Under the pieces are notes generated by a model. It ran no database searches. It had not been told where the DNA came from and worked only from the letters and a program-made list of their open reading frames with translations. Source: Phorcus lineatus (lineage: Eukaryota > Mollusca > Gastropoda > Trochida > Trochidae). Taken from it: a stretch of DNA of 64,000 nt. Of this stretch, positions 1 through 11,249 are shown in pieces (position 1 is the stretch's first letter; the number at the start of each line of letters is the position of its first letter). A program made the translations under genes and the position numbers. The DNA is taken from the NCBI GenBank assembly GCA_921293015.1, contig OV121097.1, positions 13,269,940 to 13,333,939 of the forward strand, in the 5' to 3' direction.

Positions 1-175
1 ACAGTACATAGGCATCTATACATATCTACAACTTTAATTTGTGTTCCATTTAAAATCCCTTCTCAGTCTCTTAGATGACCTCCCTTGCAAAATATAATTA
101 TTTTAGCCTTATTGAGATTCTCCTTAATCCCAGTTTGAGCACAAGCTGTTCAATAACATTGATTTTCATTTGAAG

Positions 176-432
176 CTGCTACATCAGCGTATTTGTCTCC
201 GCCCTGCTCCATCATATACCCCGATATCCTTCGACCTAAAACGCTCGTATCGCTAAATATAGCAAGCCAATGAAATGGCTGGCATTCAGCAATGAAGTGA
301 GTTCAAACAAATGTCAATGTAGACTACAAATAGCCATGAGTAAACAGCCATAAGCGATACGAGCGGTGTAGGCCAAAGGATATATCAGGGTATATGATGG
401 AGCTAGGTGGAAATAAATATGCTGATGAAGTA
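176..432. repeat. Foldback (hairpin) MITE downstream of RPL35
   Basis: Two arms of about 80 bases (roughly 183-262 and 348-427) are near-perfect reverse complements. Both contain the words GCTCCATCATATACCC and CGCTCGTATCG. The loop is about 85 bases. No ORF is present. The structure is that of a foldback or miniature inverted-repeat element. The family is not recognised. Confidence 0.75.
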
Positions 433-566
433 GGATGATCAACCCTCTTCGTAGCGGGGTATAAATAGCTTCAAGGTTAACATACTTCTGCTTTGCAAAC
501 TTGCTTATTCTGTTACATCAAGAATGAAGGTATGAAATGATGACCAAAATATCATTTTCTGTTTTT

Positions 567-572
567 TTTATT
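567..572 (-). promoter_or_regulatory. RPL35: RPL35 polyadenylation signal AATAAA
   Basis: AATAAA reads on the minus strand about 19 bases after the RPL35 stop codon. This predicts the very short 3' UTR usual for ribosomal protein genes. Confidence 0.6.
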
Positions 573-590
573 TCCCCTACAAATTTACAT

Positions 591-2761
591 TTAAGCTTTC
601 ACTGCGTATTTCCTGGTAGGGTAGAGACGTTCCTTCTTCTGTTGTTTCTTTGTCTTGATGGAGCGTTCAAATTTGGTCAGGGCACGTCTCATTGCACGGG
701 TCTTCTTTGGGCGAAGATCCTTGGGCTTAAAGCGCTTTGTCTTGTAGAATTTTCTCAAGTTGTCCTTCTGTGTCTGGTTGATGACTGTAAGGACTCGAGC
801 GATCGACTTGCGCACAGAGCATCTGTAAAATGGATTGAGAATTTTCTGAAACAGTAACTATTTCCTGCGAAATCGTGTTGCTTATTTTCAAATGCCGACT
901 GCTCATGAACAAAAACTTCTTCCACAACTGAATCTATTATATCCCATTATCATAATTTTTAGATTATCAACTAAGACTGTTTTGAATTATTTTTTTTAAA
1001 TAAAAATTTTAAAAATGACTTAAATTGTTTCAGAATGGTTTAAGAATTTTTCTCTCCACAAAAACCATCGCATTAGAGAGAGTAATTTTTTAGCAACCCT
1101 CGAGCGTCAACCAAAACACAACTTTTGTCTGTTAAGAAATAGGTTTCAGCAATGAGTGATTACCACTGTAGTTTCCTTAACATTTGTGGCACATCAGCTG
1201 ATTAGATGACTTTAGGCAAGAGTTTGATATTTGTATCCTGAACTTACATTTTAGCCAACTTTGAGGCAGCTCCTCCAGTCACCTTGGCAACACGTAGACC
1301 AGCAAGCTCCTATGAGAACAAAGATCAGCTGATTACATTGTAAAATTAAATACTACAATTCAAATTTAAGACTTGTACCATGACCAATCTTGTAGAAGAA
1401 AATTGGCCTAGAAAATTTGGGAAATCAGATGCTTTTGGAGGCAAGGATCAAATTATTTCTAACAGTATCTGTTCATAATTCATATTCAAGGTTGCTTTCT
1501 GGCTGCAAAAGACAAAGATTCATCATTATCTTTAGTAAGCGCTTGATCTGTGTCAATCAAAATAGACTGAATATGATAATTGATAAAGCAAATTGTTTGA
1601 TCAATAATCGGCAGTTCTGAGTAAAAGTGAGTGAGTGAGTGAGTTGGGGTTTAACGCCGCTTTCAAGATTATTTCACTTATATCACGGCTGCTGAGTATT
1701 ATGGCAGGGAGAAAGCCTGCAACACCATTGTGGCTTTGCATTGCGGTGAAACCTGCGAGCATCGGCTGGAACTAGCGAACCATGGGTGGTACTGCGCTGA
1801 AACTCAGTGTAGCATTGCACCCAAACCTGACTGCGTGTAGAACAGTTCTCTACTGCAGACAAAGTTGCCGAGCCCCTGGCGGGATTCGTCTGAGTAAAGA
1901 AACTGAAGTGAAATTATTAATCTATATATATCAACTCAACGTAATATGTCATTAATATTCTCAGTAATGAAGCACCAAATTTGATTATGATGCTGATTAC
2001 CCCAAAATGGCCTAATTTGACAAAAAGTGAAATTTGAGTAATAGTTAATTATTGATAATTGAGGCTTTCCATATGTATTCAGGTCATTTTTTGATAAACT
2101 AATCTAACAAACAGAAATATTCCTCACATCCTGCAGATCTGTGAGCTGCTTGGTAAGCTCTTCCTTCTTCTTGCCTCGGAGCTCCTTTGCTTTTACTTTG
2201 ACCTGACAAAAAAAAATAATTCAAGACGTAAATATTATTTTAAGTGACTGGATTACAGTAGCAGTAATAAATACGAAGACTAACATTAAAGACGGAAACT
2301 GCCGAATCATAATCATAACCACGTTTCTGCGGTATTCAATTCATTTTAAAAATGATATTACGCTGCTTGTCAATACTTTTGCACTTAATTAGATCTCCAC
2401 TAAGTTTGTTTCACTTTCAATTTTCACGTCAGTCGGCAAATTGAAAAACTATTATGGATACAATGATAAATACGTTGCATGTTGTTGACGAAAGGATATC
2501 TCAGCTTTATGCAATGTAAAAAATAATGTTATTATTTGGTGATGTGTGGTTTGTAACACTAAGATATCGTAACATAAACAGCGACGGTACCCATAATAAC
2601 GTCTTTTAAAACACTCATTTTGATCTTAGAGTGAGAAAATAAGTTCACAAAAGTCTACGTTATATGTTTATTTTTCAATTAAAAAGTGTTAAATGGCATA
2701 ATATCCTTTAACAGAAGTAGGATTATCTCGATTTTCGCGTAATATTTTCGTTCAGTACCAT
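591..2761 (-). CDS. RPL35: 60S ribosomal protein L35 (uL29), four coding exons
   Basis: Structural protein of the large ribosomal subunit near the peptide exit tunnel. Minus-strand exons: exon 1 carries only the ATG (2759-2761, inferred), exon 2 is 2128-2202, exon 3 is 1248-1309, exon 4 is 591-822. Exons 2-4 have consensus splice sites and matching phases, giving 123 aa, the usual family length. Recognisable family words are [43 protein letters not shown] and [13 protein letters not shown], with the C-terminus RKYAVKA. The lone-ATG first exon is inferred from the codon phase of exon 2, and its donor (GTACTG) is weak, so exon 1 is the least certain part. A pyrimidine-rich CCTTTTC start-site word about 25 bases upstream of the ATG fits a 5'TOP promoter. 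A truncated SINE sits in intron 2. Sure about identity, moderately sure about exon 1. Confidence 0.95.
1626..1888 (-). mobile_element. tRNA-derived SINE, 5'-truncated, in RPL35 intron 2
   Basis: Minus-strand copy of the window's SINE family. It is flanked by a perfect 10-base target duplication TCTGAGTAAA (1616-1625 and 1889-1898). The 3' end carries (ACTC)n-type repeats (GTGAGTGAG on the plus strand). The copy stops at the box B region, so the tRNA-like head is missing. Confidence 0.85.
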
Positions 2762-3099
2762 GTTGGTTTATGTCAGTGCCTGAAAAGGCCGTAAACAGGT
2801 CGGATAACCTTGATTTCCTGTGAATGTCGCAAAATAAAAACTACTTCAGTATGTAAAACTAAGTACTTTACTTAATGACAAAACTCTTATATGTATTATC
2901 CAAGAATTCTCGAAAGAAATATAAATAATAAATTCAAATTCAAACAAAAGAATCAGTCATTTTGCTAATTGTCGTAAAACGAGCACTAGTTTCGGAAACG
3001 TCATTCTACTTCCGGGGTGTGGATTGCAGGTGCACTTCCTGATTAGTGAGGGAAAAGTTCGTTTCCAAGACTTCAATTTCCTGGTATTTATTAGCAGCT
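2762..3099. promoter_or_regulatory. Bidirectional promoter between RPL35 and ARPC5
   Basis: The two start codons are about 340 bases apart and point away from each other. On the RPL35 side, CCTTTTC on the minus strand (about 2783-2789) resembles the TCT/5'TOP initiator of ribosomal protein genes. On the ARPC5 side, ACTTCCGG at 3008-3015 is an ETS-type motif. No TATA box stands out. Start sites are inferred, not mapped. Confidence 0.5.
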
Positions 3100-5621
3100 A
3101 TGTCGAAAAATACAGGTGCTAGCAAATTCAGGAGAGTAGATGTCGATCAATATGATGATGATCGATTTCAAGACGAGGATAATGATGTATCTGAACAGGG
3201 CCCAAACGAGGGAGAAGTTACAACACTACTCACACAATATCCTTTCAGCCTGTGAATTTGACATCTTTGGACATTTCTTTACTTCTTCATTTGATCAGTT
3301 ATTTTCTTGTGATTTCAATAAGATTCAATGTAACATAGTTGTAATTGATTCATTTAATTCAAAGCTGTTGGTGACTTGTTTTATGTTTCGTGATTTTACA
3401 TTAGGTTAAATGAAAAAGAAGCAGAACATAAGTTAAGCAGAAAGGGAAGTGAATTTATTCCACAATACAATTGAAGGTCGATAAAATTTATACATGTACA
3501 TTCTTTGATAACTTGGCATGGTTTGTCTAGGTCAATATAGAAGCACACATTAATGGCTGAAATATTGCCAATGCTATGCTTAGTAATAACCCATTCACTC
3601 ACTAGATCGACAAGCTAAGATATGTATAATGGTTTAGATGATAGAGAGAAACAAAGTGATTCAAAGAACTTTTGATTTTTTGATCACATGATTTTATGAA
3701 TTATTAAAATTTGTACATTCCTTTTTAACTACATGTGTAACTGTTTTTATGTGTTCTACATTGTTTTTTCATAATGATTGTTAAACACACCTTTACTTTG
3801 AAAAATAAGTGATAATTTTAATGAAATAAAAGGTTCCTTAACATGATGTACAGGTAAAAATGTGGATGCTCTGAAGCTTGTTTTAAACAGTGCTCCACTC
3901 ACAACCAAGAACCAGAATGTTAAGGTGAGTGGCCTGTGTTTCCATTTGTTACCAAACAACATTACTCATTTTGAAATGTAATATTTCACAACATCTGTTA
4001 ACAGAAAACATTATACCTGATGAATTGCATCAAACCCAAACCCCCCCCCCCCCCCCCCCCCCTTTTGAAAATCAATTATAGATTCAAGTCAATAAAAATA
4101 ATGAATGGTTTTATAGTACAACATATATAACATAACAATAACAATAATTGTTGGGGATTTTGTCCACGTTTTTTTTTGGGATGGGGATTCTGTCCAGCGG
4201 GGATTTTGTCCGTTCACACAAATTAGATAACTAGTAATTAGCAGTGTGATCAGAGATGGGCTCGGGAGGGGGTATGTCTGCGGGGATGGAGGGTTCAAAC
4301 GCAATGTTTGAAAAAATTGACCTTACAATGGTGAACCGAACCATTTTTCAATGGCTCACAACGCTAGACCTGTCTATCCTGGCCTTAGTGGAGAGACGAT
4401 ATATCCCGATTCTAGTTTTAGTAGGCAAGACGATATATCATGGAATTATTGCCAAGGAACCTGCAAGACGATTATCATCACGATACAGTGGTTGCGATAC
4501 AATACGTATCCCGATTCTCTACAATTTATGAAAGAACTATAGACAGGACATAGAACAGTAATCTTAATCCTTAGATACCAAATTGTCACAGATATTACAT
4601 GAAGGTAAATCACAAAATTAGAGTGACTGTGAAATTACATATAAAATATCAGAAATATCATATATAATTTCTCTTTCTGTTTCTGTTCTAATCACGATAA
4701 AAATATCCTGATATATTGTCCAAACATGTTTTGTATCGATGCACTCGTATCGCGTAGTAGACAATGCAAACATTGATACTATCGATGAATTGTTACACCA
4801 CTACACAACGCCCACCCTTTTTACTAGATGAGCCCCCCCGTTTGAAATTCCAGGATCCCCCACTCATCATTTAAATCATTCCTAACAAATAAAATGATTT
4901 ATTTTTACAGGACAGGTCGAGTCAGCTTGTTGTTCGAGTGCTGATATCATTCAAATCCAGCGATATCGAACAGGCGGTCAAGTCTCTAGATACAAAGTCT
5001 ATAGACATCTTGATGAAGTACATTTACAGAGGTTTCGAAACACCGTCTGAGGGAAGTAGCGCAACTCTCCTAACATGGCATGAAAAGGTTAGTAGTCAAA
5101 ATCTGATGTATGCGTCACTTCTCTAATTTTAAAGAGCCACTCCGTGATTTTCATAACCTATTATTTACCTTTGATTCGAACCTAAATGTCATATGTGGTG
5201 ATATAAAATCAAAACATCTTAACTTTTCATGTTCAAAAGATATATATATGACAAATACTGGTTTTCCATGAAAATCTTAAAACAGCCTTATAAATGCACA
5301 GAGGTATAGATATCACGTCCTATATACATGGATACTAGTTATATAACCTAACAAACACTATCAGCTTCTAACTGCCCTCCTGGCTGTTTTAGATAAGTCT
5401 CCAAAATTACATTTGACTATTTGACGCTTGCCACTGTCCGGTTTTCAATCATAATTGCAAAGTTCTACCTTCATTTTGTCACTGTAAAAAAAAACAATAA
5501 GCTTTAAAACCTGTTGCAAATTGTGGAAATGTTTTAATTGCATTTGATTTTCTTTCAGACTTTTGCAAAAGGTGGCCTTGGTAGTATAGTGCGAGTTCTC
5601 ACAGACAGGAAGAAAGTTTGA
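3100..5621 (+). CDS. ARPC5: Actin-related protein 2/3 complex subunit 5 (p16-Arc), four exons
   Basis: Subunit of the Arp2/3 complex that nucleates branched actin filaments in the cytoplasm. Exons: 3100-3236, 3852-3924, 4911-5087 and 5559-5621. Phases join cleanly to 149 aa, against about 151 in vertebrates. The start is typical of the family ([19 protein letters not shown]). The core [18 protein letters not shown], then LLTWHEK, then the C-terminus [16 protein letters not shown], match ARPC5 throughout. Intron 1 is a U12-type AT-AC intron (annotated separately); introns 2 and 3 are GT-AG. Intron 2 holds a 22-base poly-C run and sequence related to the GOLGA1 minisatellite. Intron 3 holds a truncated TTAA-type MITE. 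The ARPC5 versus ARPC5L paralogue question does not arise in invertebrates with a single gene, but was not tested. Confidence 0.96.
3237..3851 (+). other. ARPC5: U12-type (minor spliceosome) AT-AC intron in ARPC5
   Basis: The exon-exon frame of ARPC5 is restored only if the intron begins ATATCCTTT (3237-3245) and ends AC (3850-3851). The donor equals the U12 AT-AC consensus. A perfect U12 branch-site word TTCCTTAAC lies at 3834-3842, about ten bases from the 3' end, as required. No GT-AG pair at this junction keeps the conserved residues. Confidence 0.9.
4041..4062 (+). repeat. Poly-C run in ARPC5 intron 2
   Basis: Twenty-two consecutive C bases. The length is prone to sequencing error. Confidence 0.9.
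4391..4445 (-). repeat. Copies related to the 34-bp GOLGA1 minisatellite unit
   Basis: About one and a half degenerate copies, on the opposite strand, of the unit AAAACTAGAATCRGGATATATCGTCTC that forms the large array at 45.6-46.25 kb. The sequence here reads GAGACGATATATC, GATTCTAGTTTTAG, then GACGATATATC again. Confidence 0.6.
5129..5512 (+). repeat. TTAA-type MITE 'TTAAAGAGCCACTCC', 3'-truncated
   Basis: Left terminal repeat TTAAAGAGCCACTCCGTGA followed by about 360 bases matching the complete copies at 54.05-54.52 kb and, inverted, 62.23-62.70 kb. The right end is missing. It occupies most of ARPC5 intron 3. Confidence 0.8.
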
Positions 5622-6589
5622 GTCTGTTGTCATGGCGATCATCTGTTTGTCTGTCCTGTCCGTTCAGGTGTCAACAATTCCAGATAGTTCCTGTCCATAA
5701 CTTCACTGCCAAGAGGACAGTCTAGCAATCAGCTATATGCATCAACGTAAAATATTTTGGAGTCTTGCTAAAAATGTCATTTTGGTTACGTAATGATTCA
5801 ATATCTATCTGAAAATTCTTGAAATATTTCTTATTTGTTGAGAAAGCTTGTCACCAAAGTTTTTCAATTCAATCACCTTTCACAAACTATGCAAAACCTG
5901 TTTCAGATTTTAAGATTTTTTTCTCAAATAATTTGGTTTCAAATTTATGTTTTCTTTCTTGTGTTTTCATTAATAGACACTTGTAATGTCAACGCATACT
6001 TTATAGAAATAATTCATACTTTGAAGTTGATTCTTTTGAAAATATCTGTATATCCACTCCTGTGTAGTTGATCTATGTTAAGAAAATGTTACTATTTGAT
6101 TACATTTTATATTTGCTTTATTCAAAAGCTTCCAGCTTTGCATCCTCACTTTGACATCAATCTTTCCTTGTAGAATCAAATGATTAAATCTTGATAACGC
6201 TACTAATTAGTAATTTTAGTTTAGCCTTTTATGCATATCATTGTCAGGGACCTCAGAATTATTTTTTTTTATGTTATGAGTCTTAAAATCTGACCCATAG
6301 TTGATCTACAAAGGATTTCAACATGTATCTCCAGATAACCTTAATGTACCCTTCCTTCTCATATAAGTAAAAAATAATAAATCTCCTTAATAAACTTTAT
6401 TAGGTCTGTTTGTTTCTTGATGTCAAGTGTAAATTGTTCACGTGTCATTGAATACAGTTTTATATATTCTTGTTTTCTGATTGATATTAATAAAGGAACA
6501 TATTCATAAACTCTTCTTAACTTTTCATTGTAATATAGTGGCACAAAAATAAAAATTAAAGAAATAAAAATAATAGTGGCAGGGGTTTA

Positions 6590-6720
6590 GACCCCCATTT
6601 TGCACCTGCCAGGGGCTCGGCAACTTTGTCTGCAGTAGAGGACATTTCTACACGCAGTAAGGTTTAGATGCAATGGTTCGCTTGTTCAAGCCGATGCTCG
6701 CAGGTTTCTCGGCAATGCAT
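6590..6720 (+). mobile_element. SINE fragment
   Basis: Internal part of the SINE, from CCAGGGGCTCGGCAACTTTG to the GCAATGCATAG word, without head or tail. It is flanked by two nearly identical direct copies of about 40 bases containing AATAATAGTGGCAGGGGTTT (6566-6605 and 6740-6780). These could be a long target duplication or a local tandem duplication. Confidence 0.6.
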
Positions 6721-6832
6721 AGAAATAAAAAAAAACAATAAAAAATAATAGTGGCAGGGGTTTAGACCCCTATCCTTTGCACAGATAGCTTTTCTTGGAG
6801 GCCCTGTGATTGGCTAATTGATATTTCAACAG

Positions 6833-7138
6833 AACATGCGACTATACGAGCTGTTCTCAGACCCTTGTGACAAGACAGTCGGCCAGATGGATCAAGTTCA
6901 TTTACCCAACAGAGGCATTGTTTTGTAAGTGTTAAGCTTCAAAACACTGTCGGTTTCACTCATAATCCAACACTTGAGTTTTTGGACTTGTTTAAAATGT
7001 ATCCTTTGCACTGAAAGCTTTAGTTTGAAGTCCTATGATTTGCAGAACATGCGGCTGTACGAGCTGTTCTCAGACCCTTATGACAAGATTATGCCAGATG
7101 GATCTATACACATACCCACCCAATAGAGGCAACGTTTT
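6833..7138 (+). pseudogene. Tandem pair of exon-like sequences, origin unknown
   Basis: Two copies, 6833-6924 and 7046-7138, about 213 bases apart, lie inside a longer tandem duplication. Each is preceded by AG after a pyrimidine-containing stretch and followed by GTAAGTGTTA. Copy 1 is open for its whole length (NMRLYELFSDPCDKTVGQMD, then QVHLPNRGIVL). Copy 2 starts with the same words (MRLYELFSDPYDK) but has an in-frame stop near its end. Several differences near the start are silent (CGA/CGG, CTA/CTG), which suggests a coding origin. I do not recognise the protein. It could be a decayed duplicated exon of a gene not otherwise present here, or captured exons in a repeat. Confidence 0.4.
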
Positions 7139-7754
7139 GTAAGTGTTATGCCTCAAAACACTGTTGCTTTTTATCATACTTGATTCCCTCCCTTTCCAAC
7201 ACTTGAGTTTAAGAACTTGCTCAAAATCTAACCAGACATCTCAGTTTCCAAACCTTTGCTACACCATGCATGAAGTTCAAAACGACAAACTCCAACAATT
7301 CTAATCATACAAAATAAAATGTGATATGACAGGGTTGCAATTAACCATTTACAACTTGCACCTGTGCAAGTCAGTTTCAGCAAGTGCAAGTAAAATGTAC
7401 AAGTTACTTGCACAAACTACAAGTAAGAGTAAATGTGATAGCTTCAAAACCAAGAATCAGCTGGCTGTCCAGCTGCTGAAATTTTACTGAAACGTACACA
7501 TGAAAATACAGAAGAAGATGCTGGGGATTTTAAGAAAGGGAAAGCCTGTGAATTTTAAAAGAATATTCTGATGCAACGGGGAATGCAATGTATTGTAGAA
7601 TTTGTCAACAGTTTCAATATTTTTGGTGCAATCTCCTTAAGGCACAAGAAATCAAACCCTGCATGAAATTGGTGATACAAGCTTCCGAGAAATTTCACCA
7701 AAATAATGGCACCCTGCATGAAGGGAAGCTTTAATACCTTTGTAATTATGCATT

Positions 7755-7785
7755 TTAAAGAGCCACTGCGTGAATTTTTTTAGTG
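7755..7785 (+). repeat. Short fragment of the TTAAAGAGCC MITE end
   Basis: TTAAAGAGCCACTGCGTGA resembles the left terminus of the MITE family, but the following sequence does not continue the match. Confidence 0.45.
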
Positions 7786-7869
7786 TAACTCCTTTTAATT
7801 AAATTAACTTAATCATTGTTATGATGTTACGCTATTATTTTCAAGAATCTACTGCTCCCTGACTGTCCC

Positions 7870-8048
7870 AGTCCTGCCAGGGGCTCGGCAACTGCATTAG
7901 AGAACTGTTCTACACACAGTAAGGTTTAGATGCAATGGTTCGGTAGTTCCAGCCTTTGCTCGCAGGTTTAGATGCAATAATACTAGCTGCCATGATATAA
8001 GTGAATACTCTTGAAAGTGGCGTTAAAACCCCAAAGTAACTCACCTCA
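7870..8048 (+). mobile_element. SINE fragment with internal deletion
   Basis: Runs from CCTGCCAGGGGCTCGGCAAC through the body and tail words (GATATAAGTGAA, GGCGTTAAAACC) to CTCACCTCA. The head and part of the middle are missing. Confidence 0.6.
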
Positions 8049-8404
8049 TCTTGACTGTCACAGCCATGAAGGGGTGTTAGGTTTTTAATCTCTTTTAGAG
8101 TGTGTTCTGTTTGCTGCAGGTATTATAACTCTAATATGATAATAAACTACTGTAAGTGTGCAAATCAAGATTCGAACATGCATATCTCAGACTGTTCTAC
8201 CAGCACCTTTAACCAGTTAGCTACTGAGGTATAACAGAAGAGGGGATTTAGTTTGTCAGTACAAAACCTGTAGGCTTATTTACAATTGACAGGTCATGTT
8301 TGGAACACATCTAAAGAACAGAGATTGCATGATTTTAACATGGGGTATTTCCCGTGCATCGCATTGCATTATTGAACAGCAATGCAAGTGAATGGACAAA
8401 TCCA

Positions 8405-8603
8405 GTTCAAGCCACAGGCCCACGGATCATTAAAAACAATTAAAAAAAGAAAAATTTAAAAGAAAAAATAAAAAAAATTGTTTTTGAGAACACCCCCCCT
8501 GAATCGAATTGTTATACTATTAACAGAGGTAAAATTCAATTCAGGGGGTGTTATCAAACAAAGAAATAATTTTTTTAATGATCTGAGGGCCTGTGGTTCA
8601 AGC
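8405..8603. repeat. 199-bp foldback element
   Basis: The ends TTCAAGCCACAGGCC and GGCCTGTGGTTCAAGC are reverse complements. Inner arms pair ACACCCCCCCTGAAT with ATTCAGGGGGTGTT. The A-rich stretch between them is a low-complexity interruption of the arm. No ORF. Confidence 0.7.
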
Positions 8604-8864
8604 AGGTTCAAAGGTTGTATATCTCATATCCAATGAGTGAGCATCGAAAAATTCATCATTGGTAAATATATGTATAAAATCTAATTAAATGAGTTTCTAG
8701 ATTGTAAAGTCATTCATGGATGAAGATGGAGAATAGATTAAAAGTAGTGGATTCGTGAAAAATAACCACGCCCTCCTCAGTTACTGAATCGAGTTGCAAC
8801 ATAACCCTATTCTATACCATAATGTCATGAGCCCACAGTAGTCCCAATCATATCCAATCACCTT

Positions 8865-9170
8865 GGGGCTGGATAGTGCAGTGGTTAGCACGTTGGGTTT
8901 TGGATCAAGAGGTGTGTGGTTTGAATCCCCCCAGGGCCTCAGCAACTTCATCTGCAGTAGAGAACTGTTCAACGCAGTTAGGTTTGGGTGCAACGCTACA
9001 CTGAATTTCAGCGCATGGTTCCCTGGTTCCAGCCGATGCTTGCATGTTTCACAACAATGCATAGCCACCATGGTGTTGCGAGCTTTCTTCCTGCAATAAT
9101 ACTAGCAACAACAAAAAAGTGAGAAACTCCCGAAACCAGCCTCAAAACCCTAAATCACCTCACCTCACCT
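8865..9170 (+). mobile_element. Full-length tRNA-derived SINE with 11-bp target duplication
   Basis: Perfect flanking duplication CCAATCACCTT (8854-8864 and 9171-9181). The head carries Pol III promoter boxes: box A-like TAGTGCAGTGGTTAGCACG and box B-like GGTTTGAATCC. The body follows (CATCTGCAGTAGAGAACTG, GCAATGCATAGCC), and the 3' end is CACCT repeats. It is not a functional tRNA gene, because the tRNA-like part is not followed by a tRNA 3' half. Confidence 0.9.
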
Positions 9171-9222
9171 CCAATCACCTTAGACCAAAAAAGAAGTCGT
9201 GCACTTGAGGCCAAATGAATAA

Positions 9223-9671
9223 TTATCCCCCGCCCAACGTAGATGGTGGGGGATATTGAAATGGTCTCCGTCCGTCCGTTCGTCCGTCTGTCAGTTCGTC
9301 CGTCCGTCCCGATAATGTTTCCGGAGCACAACTCCAAAACGGTGAGACCTATCTCGACGAAACTTGGTATGTGCAACGGGCATCATGCGGAGATGTGCCT
9401 TTTGGGGTTTCAACTTCTTTGCATTTTTATTTTTACCCGTTTCCATGGAAACGTAACATAGGATTTTGTTTCCGGAGCACAACTCCAAAATGGTGAGACC
9501 TATCTCGACGAAACTTGGTATGTGCAACGGGCATCATGCGTAGATGTGCCTTTTGGGGTTTTCAACTTCTTTGCATTTTTATTTTTACCCGCTTCCATGG
9601 AAACGTAACATAGGACGGACGGACGGAGACCATTTCAATATCCCCCACCAACTACGTTGGGCGGGGGATAA
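9223..9671. mobile_element. Molluscan GACGGACGG inverted-repeat element
   Basis: Terminal inverted repeats of about 55-60 bases begin TTATCCCCCGCCCAACGTAG at each end. The inside is two tandem copies, of about 150 bases, of a unit starting TTTCCGGAGCACAACTCC and ending CCATGGAAACGTAACATAGG. Short ORFs here read the GTCC repeats and are not genes. Confidence 0.8.
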
Positions 9672-9726
9672 CAACATGATCACTGTTCAATATTCCACAA
9701 CTAGTATCCTTAACTACCCTTTCCCT

Positions 9727-9963
9727 TTGGTGGGGGATATAGCTGACTCTATAGTTTCCATGGAAACGGGTAAAAATAAAAATGCAAAGAAGTTGAAAAC
9801 CCCAAAAGGCACATCTCCACATGATGCCCGTTGCACATACCAAGTTTCGTCGAGATAGGTCTCACCGTTTTGGAGTTGTGCTAAGGAAACATTATCGGGA
9901 CGGACGGACGACTGCCGGACGAACGGACGGACAGAGACCATTTCAATATCCCCCGCCAACGAA
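9727..9963 (-). mobile_element. Second, inverted partial copy of the GACGGACGG element
   Basis: One internal unit plus the CGGACGGACGG and CCATTTCAATATCCCCCGCC end, in the opposite orientation to the internal units of the neighbouring copy. Confidence 0.75.
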
Positions 9964-9969
9964 GTAAAT

Positions 9970-10860
9970 ATAACTGTAGGGAGAGTGCCCTTAGATATCA
10001 GTTTAGTCCTTAATGGCAAAGCTGATCTGTTACTATGAAAACAAACCTGTATTCAAACATGTACATGTGCATAGTCATGAAACAAGATTCAGGTGTGTCC
10101 CTTATTCTTTCTCTTTATTTTCTGTATCTTTTTTAATATATTATTCATTCTGACTGTATACAAAATGTAAATGAGAAATGTAAATGGAGAAGGCTTGATA
10201 AGTTGGACAACCTGTGACCAATCTGTTTCACTTCTGTGAATAAAATATGTTTAAACAAACGCATACAAAGTTTTAAATATATTAACTCTCACTACTTATT
10301 GGCGTAAATTTGACCCCAGCTGTTTTTTGTTTTACCTGTAATACATGAATAAAGTTATCTGACTAAACTAGGCTTTGTGTGTACTCATATCAACCATATT
10401 TACTTATATCACACCCTAAAACCTATGGCTAATTTTTGGGAAAATGATATTCACACATCTTAGATTCCATTCTAAAAATATTATTTTTTACAAAAGAGGA
10501 TCTGAAAATCACTCAATCCACCAATTAGTATAAAAGTTGAACCATTTGGAAAAAAAACAAGTACAAGATGTTACATATTGTGAATATTTTTATTTCAAAG
10601 CTATCATAAAGCCATATGCTCGATATCTAACAATTACTTCTGTGATATGATTATAATATCAACAATATCAAATTCAAATATGCTTCAACACTAAGTCTTT
10701 GAATATGTTGTAAATAAAAACCTTTATCATTCAAAATTGTGTTCCATAGGAAATATTGCTTTTGAAAACAAGTGATATCTCCTAGGAGATATTGTTTTAA
10801 CAGTTGAATTTGAACAATGGCCTGTTACAGTCAAGTTCATGTCATCAAAATTGTTTTACA
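9970..10860. other. Intergenic stretch, nothing recognised
   Basis: AT-rich sequence without an ORF, RNA gene or repeat structure that I can support. Confidence 0.5.
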
Positions 10861-10990
10861 ATGCTTTGACGTCATAAACATGATGACATCACGGTACTAT
10901 GACATCACCGCATTGAGAGTCTTGGAGTAGTGCAGTGTTCGGAAATATACATATTTTTCACGGAACGAAATGAGAAAAGATTTTTGATGA

Positions 10991-11162
10991 TAAATAGAAT
11001 CTCACCCTCATGTCTTCTAATATCAAATATATCAACACTCGTATCAACACTCGTTGATAAAAGTAAAAATATCCTCGGCAAGCCTCGTGTATTTGTAACT
11101 TTTATCAACTTGTGTTGATATATTTGATATTGGAAGACACTTGGGTGAGATTCTCTATTTAG
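10991..11162. repeat. Hairpin MITE
   Basis: Arms containing AATATCAAATATATCAACAC and its complement, and GAATCTCACCC with GGGTGAGATTC, form a nearly complete 170-base palindrome with GCAAGCCTCG near the centre. Confidence 0.75.
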
Positions 11163-11249
11163 TATGAAACTTAGTTTTCAGGTATGTTAGAAAAGAAAAT
11201 TCCATTGTAACATCCCTCTTTATAAAAAACGTTTTCTGAGCTGACATGT

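Noticed and set aside
8865..8940. A tRNA gene
   Set aside because: A and B boxes are present, but the sequence continues into the SINE body and recurs with target duplications elsewhere.
9243..10019. Several ORFs of 60-104 aa
   Set aside because: All read GTCC/GGAC repeats and inverted copies of the mollusc repeat element; frames overlap on both strands.
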